Shown here: positions 7,210 through 14,576 of the stretch, piece by piece
Position numbering within the stretch: position 1 is the stretch's first letter
How the letters are laid out: the number at the start of each line of letters is the position of its first letter
Assembly: GCF_004359215.1 (NCBI RefSeq)
Contig: NC_090610.1
Coordinates: forward strand, 1,111,965-1,126,540
DNA from: Bremia lactucae
Taxonomy: Eukaryota > Oomycota > Peronosporomycetes > Peronosporales > Peronosporaceae
Direction of reading: 5' to 3'
Length of the DNA stretch: 14,576 nucleotides
Translations under genes and position numbers: made by a program
The notes under the pieces: model-generated
Seen by the model: the letters and a program-made list of their open reading frames with translations, nothing else
What the model was told of the DNA's origin: nothing
Databases searched by the model: none

Positions 7210-8220
7210 ATGGAAGAGGTTCCAGAATTGTCAGAAGCGCAACGCGCCGCTTATGACAAGCTCAAACCATTATTTGGACTTGAAGACGTGGAATTCATTA
7301 TCTCCCAGGGATCAGAGGTCCTGCATGCAAGGCTAGAAGCCTTCATTCGATACGAAGCCTCCGTGATCGGTCAGGTACAAGACCATTTACCGGCATCTAT
7401 GCCAACCCGGTACACTGTACCTGACTCAGAGCCGAAGGCTCGCCTTCTAACCATAAATGTGAAGACATTTGAAGGAAAAGAGGGAGAAAATCTCCCTTTT
7501 TGGATTAAGCAAATGGAAATGTTCATTAATTCCGCCTTGTTATTAACAGAACGGCAAAAGGTGGCTATGGTCATTTCCAAACTTGGAGGTAGAGCCATAG
7601 AGTGGGCACTATCGTGCAGCACGTCCATAAACGACGCTTTTCCCTCATGGGAGCCGCGGCAACAGCAAATGATCAGCATGTTTACACCGCCTGATAAGGC
7701 TTTTTGCATGCGAGCACGGCTCCTGGCGACTCTGCAGGGTAAAATAACCCTAGGGGACTTTGCCCAGGAGTTGAGAACTCTCATTGCATCTATGCATCAA
7801 GACCCGGTGCAAGAAGCAATTGTCGTAACAATCTTTATGAGGGGTCTCGGCGTTGTCCGGACGGAATTATTCCGATCTCATCTGGCTACTTTCGAAGAGG
7901 AAGTTGCCATAGCGCTACGCGCCGAGTTTGACTTTAAGTCTGCTCGCGCTAGCACGCCTGCTTGCCGAACAAGCTCTTCGAGCACATGGGTTCCGTCTAA
8001 TAGAGCGGAACCTATGGATTTAAGCCTCGTTGAGGAAGGACAAGAGGCTCTTCAAGCTGTGGAACAGCATAAGATCATCTGTAGATGTTATATGTGCGGA
8101 AGCACGAAACATTTACGTCCGGGATGCTCCCAACGAAATACGCGTAAAACTCGAAAGAGCTCCAACTCCGACCCGTACCACAGATCTGGTACGGTGCGGG
8201 AAAATCTCGATGCCCAGTAG
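7210..8220 (+). CDS. gag: Gag capsid/nucleocapsid protein of element B
   Basis: An intact 336-residue frame starts at an ATG in good context (acaaaaATGG), 60 bp after the LTR. Residues 80-245 resemble the retrotransposon Gag capsid domain: LPFWIKQMEMFI near 95-106, a Trp-containing FPSWEPRQQQMISMF near 144-158, and LATLQGKITLGDFAQELRTL near 172-191. Residues 293-306 form a zinc knuckle, C-x2-C-x4-H-x4-C (C293, C296, H301, C306), followed by a basic tail that would bind RNA. Gag assembles the cytoplasmic particle in which reverse transcription occurs. It ends at TAG 8218-8220. The next coding text lies in the -1 frame, either an original gag-pol fusion broken by an indel or a separate ORF. It is the only undamaged gene in the element. 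Confidence 0.9.
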   Translation: MEEVPELSEAQRAAYDKLKPLFGLEDVEFIISQGSEVLHARLEAFIRYEASVIGQVQDHLPASMPTRYTVPDSEPKARLLTINVKTFEGKEGENLPFWIKQMEMFINSALLLTERQKVAMVISKLGGRAIEWALSCSTSINDAFPSWEPRQQQMISMFTPPDKAFCMRARLLATLQGKITLGDFAQELRTLIASMHQDPVQEAIVVTIFMRGLGVVRTELFRSHLATFEEEVAIALRAEFDFKSARASTPACRTSSSSTWVPSNRAEPMDLSLVEEGQEALQAVEQHKIICRCYMCGSTKHLRPGCSQRNTRKTRKSSNSDPYHRSGTVRENLDAQ

Positions 8221-8720
8221 GTGCGGGGCGCCCTACTGGGGGAGACCTAGGCTCTGTTGAACCTCTAGGAGGTGAGAATAAACAGAACCTAGCCCCAATT
8301 AGCTCGGTGCTTAATGGCACGGGGCGAGAGTACAAGCCTTGCTTGCTAGTCGCTCAAGCGACTGTAAAGGCTTTGATAAGCCGTGGTCAATTTTAATTGA
8401 CTCAGGAGCGTCTCGCAATTATGCTCGACGCCTTTTCCTTGAAGGAAGTCAACTATACGTTGAGGTTGTTCAAGCGTATGTAGGTGATACAATCACTGTT
8501 CGCTTAGCGACTGGGACTCGTGTCACGGTTCCCAAAGTTCCATTGAACTAAAATATAAAGTTTCTGGACTTTGATAGTATGGAACGCTGCTTTGTCCTTC
8601 ATTTGGATTCGAGATATGATCCCATCCTTCGCATGGCCTGGCTAGAACACCATGAGCCATGGATCGATTGGAGGTCTATGACCTCAGGCGCCACGCGCAA
8701 TGTTTCTAGCAAAGTTTTGG
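8221..8720 (+). pseudogene. Retropepsin-like aspartic protease of element B
   Basis: After gag, the frame beginning at 8220 reads ENKQNLAPISSVLNGTG then PCLLVAQATVK. A 1-nt shift near 8365 leads to GFDKPWSILIDSGAS, whose catalytic Asp codon is at 8399-8401 (D-S-G-A motif). VTVRLATGTRVTVPKVPLN follows, then an in-frame TAA (8549-8551), then KFLDFDSMERCFVL, YDPILRMAWLEHHEPWIDW. The second motif, normally I-L-G, reads I-L-R. The enzyme would cleave the Gag-Pol polyprotein as a dimer. One frameshift, one stop and the Gly-to-Arg change make it inactive. Confidence 0.85.
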
Positions 8721-9740
8721 AGAGTCATGAACCCACCTTTGCTAGGCAACAAAAGCGTTATTGGCGCGGATCATTGAACGAGTCTGTCAGTGTTTTAGAC
8801 ATTGGCTTGTCTGCGTCAATAAACTCCAATGTTAAAAACATTAATTCTGAGCCCGACTCAGCAGAAATAAGTGGAACGGAACGTACTCCGTCAAATGACA
8901 CTCGTTGTAATAACGATTCACTGAATGCTGAAAGCATTGTTGGCTTAAGGCCGAATCATCAAGGGTGAAATATCCCTGAGATACGTGGAGTGGCACGTCT
9001 AAGTCCACCGAATATAGTCGGCCGAGGTGGCATCATACTGAGTATCAGTAGTGACACTGTTGGCGGTTCGCCAGGATCTCAAGGGTGCAATATCCCTGAG
9101 ATAAGTGGAGTGGCACGTCTAAGTCCACCGAGTGTGGTCGGCCGAGGTGCCACCATACTGAGTGTCAATAGTGACACTATTGGCGGTTTGCCAGGGCATT
9201 TTGGGTCAAACCCTCCTAATGCACGTGAAGCGACACGTAAACGTTCGCTGGATAAGGAAGTTGAGTTACCTAACTCCTTGTCGGATGTCAAATTGACACC
9301 ATGTGTTGTACAGAATCAATACAGGCTGGAAAACCCGGGGACGTGAATGTCCCGGCCTCTAAGATGCGTATTGTCTCCACTCCAAGACAGGATGAACACG
9401 AAGCGTGTATACCCTCACAAAGTAATACGAGTGAGCAATTACACACGCTTGTAAATGGTGTAATCGGTGACATTGAGGGGAAGGTCAGCCTTGCGGCAAT
9501 CCCTTCGTTACATGCTCTTTTAGAGCTAGACGAAATGTCTATTGATGAGTGCGGTCGAGCCTTAAAGGCTAGCGACTTATCTGAGATGGTGGTCATTCGA
9601 CCTATGGATGAGTTAAAGTTAAACTCATCGTCACTTCTAGACGAAGCTGTCCGGGATGACACATAAGCTGCACTTAGTGCGCGAAATGGTTCATCAGTCG
9701 TTAAAGATCCTACGGATCTCTTTTATTCCTTGATTAAGAA
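8721..9740 (+). pseudogene. Protease-RT linker of element B pol
   Basis: The region continues the protease frame through ARQQKRYWRGSLNES and VLDIG, then becomes Ser/Asn-rich and contains two 120-bp tandem repeats. TGA at 8966-8968 interrupts it. After a frame change between about 9300 and 9345 it reads [17 protein letters not shown], then [17 protein letters not shown] and LLDEAVRDD before TAA 9664-9666, then DPTDLFYSLIKKFQDVV up to the RT domain. This acidic linker is long but typical in position for oomycete gypsy Pol. Its function is unknown; it probably spaces protease from RT. Confidence 0.75.
8959..9240 (+). repeat. 120-bp in-frame tandem repeat (two copies and a worn third)
   Basis: The unit at 8959-9078 repeats at 9079-9198 with a period of exactly 120 bases (40 codons) and about 90% identity. 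A third, degenerate partial unit follows to about 9240 (GLPGHFGSNPP against GSPGSQGCNIP). The repeated peptide contains NIPEISGVARLSPP, then VVGRG, ILS and SDT-GG. The first copy has TGA where the second has TGC, so the stop arose after duplication. Confidence 0.9.
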
Positions 9741-10730
9741 ATTCCAAGATGTGGTATGTAATATCCACCATCTGTTTTGCCTCCGGATAGAGGTATTCGT
9801 CTTGAAATTGACTTGGTTCCGGGAACCAAATACTGTGTCACAAGACAATGGCCTTTCCAAAGCAGCAGTGTGACATCATTGACGATTTCTTCCGTGCTAA
9901 GCACGAGGTTGGAATGGTACGAGAGAGCAAATCTCCTCATTCGACACCGATTTTGTGTCAAAAAGCCAAATGGTAAATGGCGCATTGTACATGCTTATAA
10001 TACGCTTAAATAGCTAAATGCTGTCACTATACCAGCACAACCCCCATTTCTAGAAAGGATGTTCTTCAGAACAATATGGTGGGATATACAATGTACTGTG
10101 CACTGGACTTAGTCGATGGTTACTAACAACTGCTCATGCGAGCTAGCGATATCCCGCTAACAGCGATTAGCACCCCAAGCGGTATGCTACGGAAGTGATT
10201 CGTTATGCCACAAAAGCTTTCCAACGCGTTCCGGCAACATGTAATCGTCTAGTGACGCAACTGTTTCGCCCTCATCGAGGTTATGCACAGACTTACTTGG
10301 ATGACTTTTTGTCCATAGTCGTGCGGAGCAGGGTCGGTCGGATATGTAAAACCATTTAGACCATTTGTGAGCAGTGCTCGAGTGTATGTGCACAAATAAA
10401 TTGTATGCCAATGCATCTGTATGCATTTTTGGCGCAGACGAAATTCCTATTTTAGGATGCTTCATTGGAAAGCGAGGTCTTAGAGCGGATCCCGCTAAGG
10501 TAAAAGCTATATTAGATTGGCCGATTCCTAAATACCAAAAGGATTTGCGTAATTGGTTGGGTCTCGCCAGTTTTTTACACAAATATAGCGAAAATAACGC
10601 TGATATGGCTAGGCCATTATGTAATCTCCTTAAAAAGGATACAGAATGGTGCTGGACTAGCACCGAAAATAATGCTTTTCGAGCAGTTAAGGATAGTCTT
10701 ATCCATGCTTCGATTCTGGCACTGCCAAAT
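9741..10730 (+). pseudogene. Reverse transcriptase of element B
   Basis: The RT copies element RNA into DNA. Readable motifs in order: PPDRGIRLEIDLVPGTKYCV (from 9777), KPNGKWRIVHAYN, KDVLQNNMVGYTMYCALDLV with the first catalytic Asp at 10106-10108, DIPLTAISTPSGML, PATCNRLVTQLFRPHRGYAQ, YLDDFL with the Asp pair at 10300-10305, then KLYANASVCIFGADEIPILG, DWPIPKYQKDLRNWLGLASF and KYSENNADMARPL. Catalytic Asp residues survive, but the frame changes near 9770, 9857, 9945, 10052, 10225 and 10316. Stops occur at 10011-10013, 10124-10126 and 10196-10198 and near 10345 and 10368. This is the most damaged part of the element. Confidence 0.9.
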
Positions 10731-11140
10731 CCAAATTGGCCTTTCAGTGTCGTCTGTGACGCATCGGATTTTGCCACTGGCAGCGCTCTGTTACAAACAG
10801 ATGTTGATGGGCATGAACGTGTTATTGCGTTCGAGTCTAGACAGCTTAAAGCTGCGGAAAAGAACTACCCAGTTCATGAAAAAGAGTTACTTGCTATGAA
10901 GTATGCTCTCGTCAAATTCAGAGCTCATCTGCTCGGCTCTAAGCCGTTTGCGATATATACAGATCACGCGTCATTACGCACGGCGACTAAGTCGCCCCAT
11001 CTCTCACAGAGAATGGCCCGGTGGCTATCCCCTATCCTTTTTCGCGGAATAAAACTTCGATGTGAAGTATAAGCCCGGCAAGCAGAATGCTTTGGCCGAT
11101 GCGTTATCACGCAGGCCGGGTTATGAGCTTTCTCAATAAC
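10731..11140 (+). pseudogene. RNase H domain of element B
   Basis: The domain removes the RNA strand during reverse transcription. In one frame, open from about 10374 to 11072, it shows FSVVCDASDFATGSALLQ (catalytic Asp), ERVIAFESRQLKAAEKNY, VHEKELLAMKYAL (catalytic Glu) and FAIYTDHASLRTAT (catalytic Asp), then LSQRMARWLS. A 7-bp tandem duplication (ctatccc, near 11025-11036) then shifts the frame. The reading resumes as FFAE, a stop (TAA for Tyr), NFDVKYKPGKQNALADALSR (final Asp) and ends near 11120. The annotated frame has no ATG at its start because it is an internal piece of Pol. Confidence 0.9.
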
Positions 11141-12604
11141 GACTATTTCGTCGCCTATTCCTGAATTAATCCGTTCGGCTTACGCCAAGGATGAACAGTG
11201 TGTAGCTCTGCTACGAGCTTTAAAGAACTTTGATTCAGGCATTAAATTGCCGGCACTTTTGCGTGCAAGGTTACATCAATTTTCTATCGATAACGACCTG
11301 TTGCTTTATTGCACAGACACCACGAACCCTCCGCGTGTCGTTGTACCTCATGATGAGGATGTGAAGTACCGAATCCTCTATGAGGCACACGATACTGTCC
11401 TTGGTGGTCATCTCGGTTTAAAAAAGATCTACGGCTCTGTAAGCCAGATTTATTGGTGGCCCAAACTTTATAAAAGGGTCAGCACATATGTTCGCACATG
11501 CGAAACTTGCCAACGGGCTTAAACCCTCGGCGCATGCTGTTGCGCCACTGGCGAGCCTTCCCGTCCCCATAGGTTGCTGGAAGCCCATTAGTATGGATTT
11601 TGTTTTCGGTCTACCGAAAGATTCAGCCGGTAGCTCCGGTATTGTGGTCTTTGTTGACCGATTGAGCAAAATGGCTCACTTAGCGGCCGTGCCGGATTCC
11701 ATTGATGGAGAGGGTACAGCTAAGCTGATTATCGATCGCGTGTTACGACAACATGGTTTGCCAGTGGCAATTGTCTCTGATCGGGACCCCCGTTTCACGG
11801 GTAAATTCTGGAAATCAATTCCGAGTGCTTGGCACCTGATTGGATATGTCCACTGCGGACCATCCGCTGACCGATGGTCAAAATGAACGTGTCAATCGCG
11901 TCATTGAAGACGTTTTACGCAGTGTGTGTGCTCGGATACCAAAGCGCTGGAGCTCACTGCTCCCAGGTGGAGTTTGCGTTAAATTAACGCTGTCCATGTC
12001 TCTACAGGCTATACTCCGTTCTATGTAAACGGCCTTACCCACCCACGCGTACCATTAACGATACCACTGCGTGGTTCAGGGCTTGATGGGGGGGATTACC
12101 CGATAGGCTTGCTGATATCAGCCCTGTTACCGCTTGGAAACAAGTAAGCGAGTTTCTCGCGACGCGATTTAGTGTCTTAAGACATTTAAGGGATACGATG
12201 GCTGATAGCCAAGACAAACAAAAAGAACAAGCAGATGTCAAAGGCAGAAACTGTTTTAATTCTTATATGGTCGAAGACCGGGTTTTACTAAACGCAAAAA
12301 CCTTCCTACCAATTTGGTTTCCGCGGTCTTCAAGATCAAATTGCGTCCGCGCTTCATTGGACCATTTACGGTCGTGGCTAAGAAGGGCCTAGCTTATACG
12401 CTAAACCTTCCTAGCAAGCTGCGTACACACCCAGTGTTCTACGTTGGCTTACTTAAGCCATACCGGGACCCTTCCCACGTGGACTTGAAGGCGCTTGCGC
12501 CGAGACAGGCGGTCGTGCCGCAGATTGCTGCGTCCTCATCAGGATATCCTGCTGGCCCTTTAAGCGTGGCTGCTGACGCTCCAGCAGCAAAAGACGGTTC
12601 TTAA
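11141..12604 (+). pseudogene. Integrase of element B
   Basis: Integrase inserts the cDNA into the genome. The zinc finger H-x6-H-x29-C-x2-C is complete (first His at 11388-11390, ends CETCQ near 11513). The core has Asp at 11596-11598 (SMDFVFGLPKD), Asp at 11779-11781 (IVSDRDPRFTGKFW) and Glu at 11885-11887 (TDGQNERVN), in keeping with D,D-35-E. The C-terminal module reads RFIGPFTVVAKKGLAYTLNL, then THPVFYVGLLKPY. Breaks: indels near 11520, 11822, 11955-11990, 12095 (in a run of seven G) and 12305, and TGA at 11837-11839. All catalytic residues survive. The frame ends at 12602-12604 after an Ala/Pro-rich tail, and no chromodomain follows. Confidence 0.9.
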
Positions 12605-13719
12605 CCGCCTCAAAGGAGCTCTCAATCCGAGCAAGGACCTCACGAAGAAGTTGCACCTCGGGCCGTAGAGCATCAAATGCTTCGCCGAAATTTTGGCCCG
12701 CTCGCGCGCTGCTTGATGGGCGGAGGAACCTTCAGTTTCATGTGGAGAAATTTTAAAAAGCGACATCAGGTACCTCTTCGGCATGATTGCCCGTACGCCG
12801 TTGACATTTTTGAGCGCCAAGCTTAGGGTCAACTCGCGTCAAACGACGCTTCCCACCGCTAGACGTGGATTAGGTGGATCTATAGCCTCAGTGCAGCTTC
12901 GATCCATGGTTGTACGGTCAACCGAAGCACTGAAATATCGGCTAGGCCTTTCTTCGTTTTGTGGCATAAATGGCGAACGTAATTGGCCTCTGGCCTTAAG
13001 CTTGGCGAAATTGAAGCGGAGCTTCCGTTCCAAACAAACATCAGCCTTATCCGCAGACTCTCTGATATTCCAAATATTACGAAGGCGGCGGGCCCGGTTG
13101 ACCCAGTTCTCCAATAAGACTTCGTTTTCACTCCTTGATTCGTTTGGAAACAAAACGATCGGAATCTCCTTCATGGAGGTCACCGAAGCCTCACGGGCTT
13201 GATCACGTAAATGCATCAGATACTGACCTCGCATCATTACTTTTGGCGTAACGTATTGCTCTGTAAGAGCGCGGCGCCGCGAGCAGTGATCTCATCCGGC
13301 GTCCCCGCCGGGTCACCGGACATCCAGATGCTCAAGACGTGTCCCGCTATCTCTTCGAGACGCTCGTCCGCACTGAGCGGAGTGAATCTATATTCACTAT
13401 GAGCTTTAGCTTTCGCTATCTCGGCAGCTCGACGACGAGCTCTTTCCTCTATGAGGATTGCCCGCTCTTGCTGTTCATCGAGCGGATTCGTAATGATGTT
13501 GAACTCAGGGTCCCGTGTCCTGCTCAAAGCAGTTAAGATATCAGCGACACCACGTTCTGGGAACGGATTCGGGGCCCGCCGACGTTCATCCAGAGGAGAA
13601 GGCGTTAGAGAACGACGCTCTTTCTCTTCCTTGTCTGATGGAGAGTGACTTTTAAAGTCTACGATTCTTTCATCGTCGAGGAATGTGCTAAGAGTCTGTG
13701 ACTCACGCTTGATTGTCAT
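12453..13719 (-). pseudogene. Antisense ORF between integrase and 3' LTR, unknown protein
   Basis: On the minus strand a protein-like reading of about 420 codons runs from an ATG at 13717-13719 (an in-frame ATG at 13873-13875 lies inside the LTR) to a stop at 12453. It is broken only by a frameshift near 13240, TGA at 12839-12841 and a frameshift near 12700. Order: a charged head (SPSDKEEKERRSLTPSPLDE), an Arg/Ala/Glu helix (EERARRRAAEIAKAKA), TSMKEIPIVLFPN, ENWVNRARRLRNIWNI, FNFAKLKARGQL, then a coiled-coil-like end (EVQLLREVLARIESSFEAV, LLLLERQQ). The plus strand here shows only Ser/Arg/Leu-rich shadow text. The last 150 bp overlap the end of integrase tail to tail. I do not recognise the family. 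It may be an accessory antisense gene of this lineage or captured host sequence. Confidence 0.6.
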
Positions 13720-13821
13720 GAGACAAAGGAAAGAAAAACACAACCGAATGGTCGGCTGTTTATGTTCCAACCTCAAAAAGGAAATGAAGTGAATGTTGTC
13801 ACTCGGTGTCAATAGTCTGAT

Positions 13822-13830
13822 GGGAGAGGG
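13822..13830 (+). other. Polypurine tract
   Basis: gggagaggg ends directly at the first base of the 3' LTR (13831), where plus-strand DNA synthesis starts in LTR retrotransposons. Confidence 0.85.
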
Positions 13831-14320
13831 TGTAATGGCGCACACATCGGTTGGAGAACCGTTGTTGTGGTACATTTACTTTATGGGCAAAATACCCTTT
13901 TATCTAATTTTTAAATAGTTAGTCACTTAAATCCCATTTATTATGGGTAACAGATGTGGTCGCCGCCAGATTTATATCTGGCGGCCGAAATCTATTTTAA
14001 ATTAGCAGGGTAAGGTTTTTAGATTTAAATAATTAAATAAAGTGCAGTCCTCCTTTTGATCTTAAAGCGTTAAGTGTCTTTCTAAGGCTTGCGCATTGAT
14101 CTGTAAGAGATAGAAGCCTTTCTAAGGTGTATCCTCTTGGGCACTAGTTGCCACTTGGTTCTACGAGCCCCTGAATCCCTTGAACTAGGATTTCTTAAGC
14201 TTTAATAGCTTGTACGACTTGACTTCCTGAGTTGTTAAACCCATTAGTTCAATAGAACTAAGTGACTCTCTGAGTGTGAAAGTCTTCCTCTGACTTTAGA
14301 AGCGAGGTAGCCCCGCTAGA
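13831..14320 (+). repeat. 3' LTR of element B
   Basis: The 490-bp LTR begins tgtaatgg and ends ccgctaga; the terminal CA of the 5' copy has become GA. It matches 6719-7149 with about 7% substitutions by eye. It has 53 extra bases at 13874-13926, bounded by 'ac' on both sides. It retains the GC hairpin (13962-13985, perfect 10-bp arms) and AATAAA (14036-14041). The in-frame upstream ATG of the antisense ORF (13873-13875) lies inside it, so an antisense transcript could start within this LTR. Confidence 0.93.
13962..13985 (+). promoter_or_regulatory. GC hairpin of the 3' LTR with inverted TATA-like loop
   Basis: gccgccagat (13962-13971) pairs perfectly with atctggcggc (13976-13985). The centre reads gatttatatct, which is the reverse complement of the agatataaatc found in the 5' LTR hairpin. 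Confidence 0.6.
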
Positions 14321-14325
14321 GTGCC
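14321..14325. repeat. 3' target-site duplication GTGCC
   Basis: It is identical to 6714-6718 and directly follows the LTR. It is also the start of gtgcccg (14321-14327), which pairs with cgggcac (14333-14339). Confidence 0.85.
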
Positions 14326-14576
14326 CGGATAGCGGGCACAGCGTAACAAATTATAACTGATTCATTATTGGGGGCCAGAAGACCCAATATGGACCGATGA
14401 TAATTTACCTGAAAATAAGTATTTCCTAAAAAGCGGGAAAACGATCGTACTTAGTAGGATAAAATCTTAGTATAAATTAAATAAATTGACTTTAACTTGG
14501 TACCTAATACTTAGGCTAATATCTCCTCAAGCGTTCGTGAAAGCTAGTGACAGGACGCTCTATCCCCGTTACACCT
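14326..14576. other. Right flank, possible end of another LTR
   Basis: This AT-rich flank has no open frame of interest. Near the window end, ccccgttaca (14564-14573) is identical to the last ten bases of the solo LTR at 2346-2355, and is followed by 'cct', which also begins the spacer/PBS after the element B 5' LTR. This suggests the 3' end of an LTR whose internal region would lie to the right. No matching TGTAAC start is visible upstream in the flank, so its 5' part may be lost or diverged. Confidence 0.35.

Larger units (their letters stand above)
6719..14320 (+). mobile_element. Ty3/gypsy LTR retrotransposon with an antisense ORF (element B)
   Basis: A full-length 7.6-kb copy: GTGCC target duplication, 5' LTR, candidate PBS, gag, protease, long linker, RT, RNase H, integrase, minus-strand ORF, PPT, 3' LTR and GTGCC again. 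The order RT-RNase H-integrase and the H-x6-H-x29-C-x2-C finger place it in Ty3/gypsy, and the wording of its Pol is that of oomycete families. The LTRs differ by roughly 7% substitutions by eye plus indels of 53 and about 5 bp, so the insertion is not recent. Gag is intact, while pol carries more than twenty frameshifts and stops, so the copy cannot supply its own enzymes. Confidence 0.92.

Noticed and set aside
7371..7784. 137-codon open frame on the minus strand
   Set aside because: It is fully inside intact gag on the other strand and shows no domain.
8190..8225. Programmed -1 frameshift between gag and protease
   Set aside because: The downstream coding text is in the -1 frame, but no X-XXY-YYZ slippery heptamer in the gag frame was found before TAG 8218-8220, and other 1-nt breaks in pol show that indels are common.
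8959..9240. CRISPR-like repeat array
   Set aside because: Only two to three contiguous 120-bp copies exist with no spacers, and they are in frame with pol.
10187..10777. 196-codon open frame on the minus strand
   Set aside because: It lies opposite RT and RNase H, whose conserved motifs are clear on the plus strand. Its text is Ser/Leu-rich without motifs, typical of a shadow frame.
12783..13202. 139-codon plus-strand frame in the 3' region of element B
   Set aside because: It mirrors the antisense ORF. Its Ser/Arg/Leu-rich composition and lack of motifs suggest it is the shadow, although the strand choice here is an inference.
14321..14350. Helitron 3' terminal hairpin
   Set aside because: The restored 10-bp hairpin is followed by gtaacaaatt rather than a CTRR end, and no Helitron protein is seen.
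1..14576. Bacterial-style operon or host protein gene
   Set aside because: All recognisable proteins are eukaryotic transposon proteins, no ribosome-binding-site pattern or tightly packed genes occur, and no intact non-transposon frame was found.

Overview
The window reads as transposon-derived DNA from a eukaryote, most likely an oomycete of the Phytophthora/downy-mildew group. I infer this from the wording of the Ty3/gypsy Gag-Pol proteins and of a Mutator-like transposase; no database was searched. I see no host gene, tRNA, rRNA or CRISPR array. Nearly all coding sequence is broken, so most genes are entered as pseudogenes whose frames were followed by eye across indels.

Layout. (1) From the left edge to about 4330 (perhaps 4480) lies an old, badly decayed plus-strand Ty3/gypsy pol (protease, linker, RT, RNase H, integrase). 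Its N-terminal RT segment (about 861-1318) is inverted in place and carries a 94-bp tandem duplication. A hairpin-rich 482-bp solo LTR of another family (1874-2355) interrupts it. (2) From 4480 to 5014 nothing was recognised. (3) At 5015-5163 there is a minus-strand fragment of the same LTR family as the main element, followed by an unrecognised coding-like remnant (5236-5560). (4) At 5567-6461 there is a minus-strand Mutator-like (MULE) transposase pseudogene. (5) From 6719 to 14320 there is a complete but decayed Ty3/gypsy LTR retrotransposon of about 7.6 kb, with GTGCC target-site duplications, two LTRs (431 and 490 bp), a possible primer-binding site, an intact 336-codon gag, a broken pol, a polypurine tract, and a minus-strand reading frame of about 420 codons between integrase and the 3' LTR. 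(6) The right edge ends in what looks like the end of another LTR.

How the parts work together. In the main element Gag would form the particle. Protease, RT/RNase H and integrase are read in that order from the same plus strand, and the PBS and PPT frame the internal region for reverse transcription. The antisense frame converges on the 3' end of pol and overlaps it by about 150 bp. It lies where related elements often carry a chromodomain, which I cannot find here. It is the most interesting object in the window: an unrecognised, charged, partly coiled-coil-like protein encoded against the retrotransposon. The element is probably immobile by itself, because pol has more than twenty frameshifts and stops.
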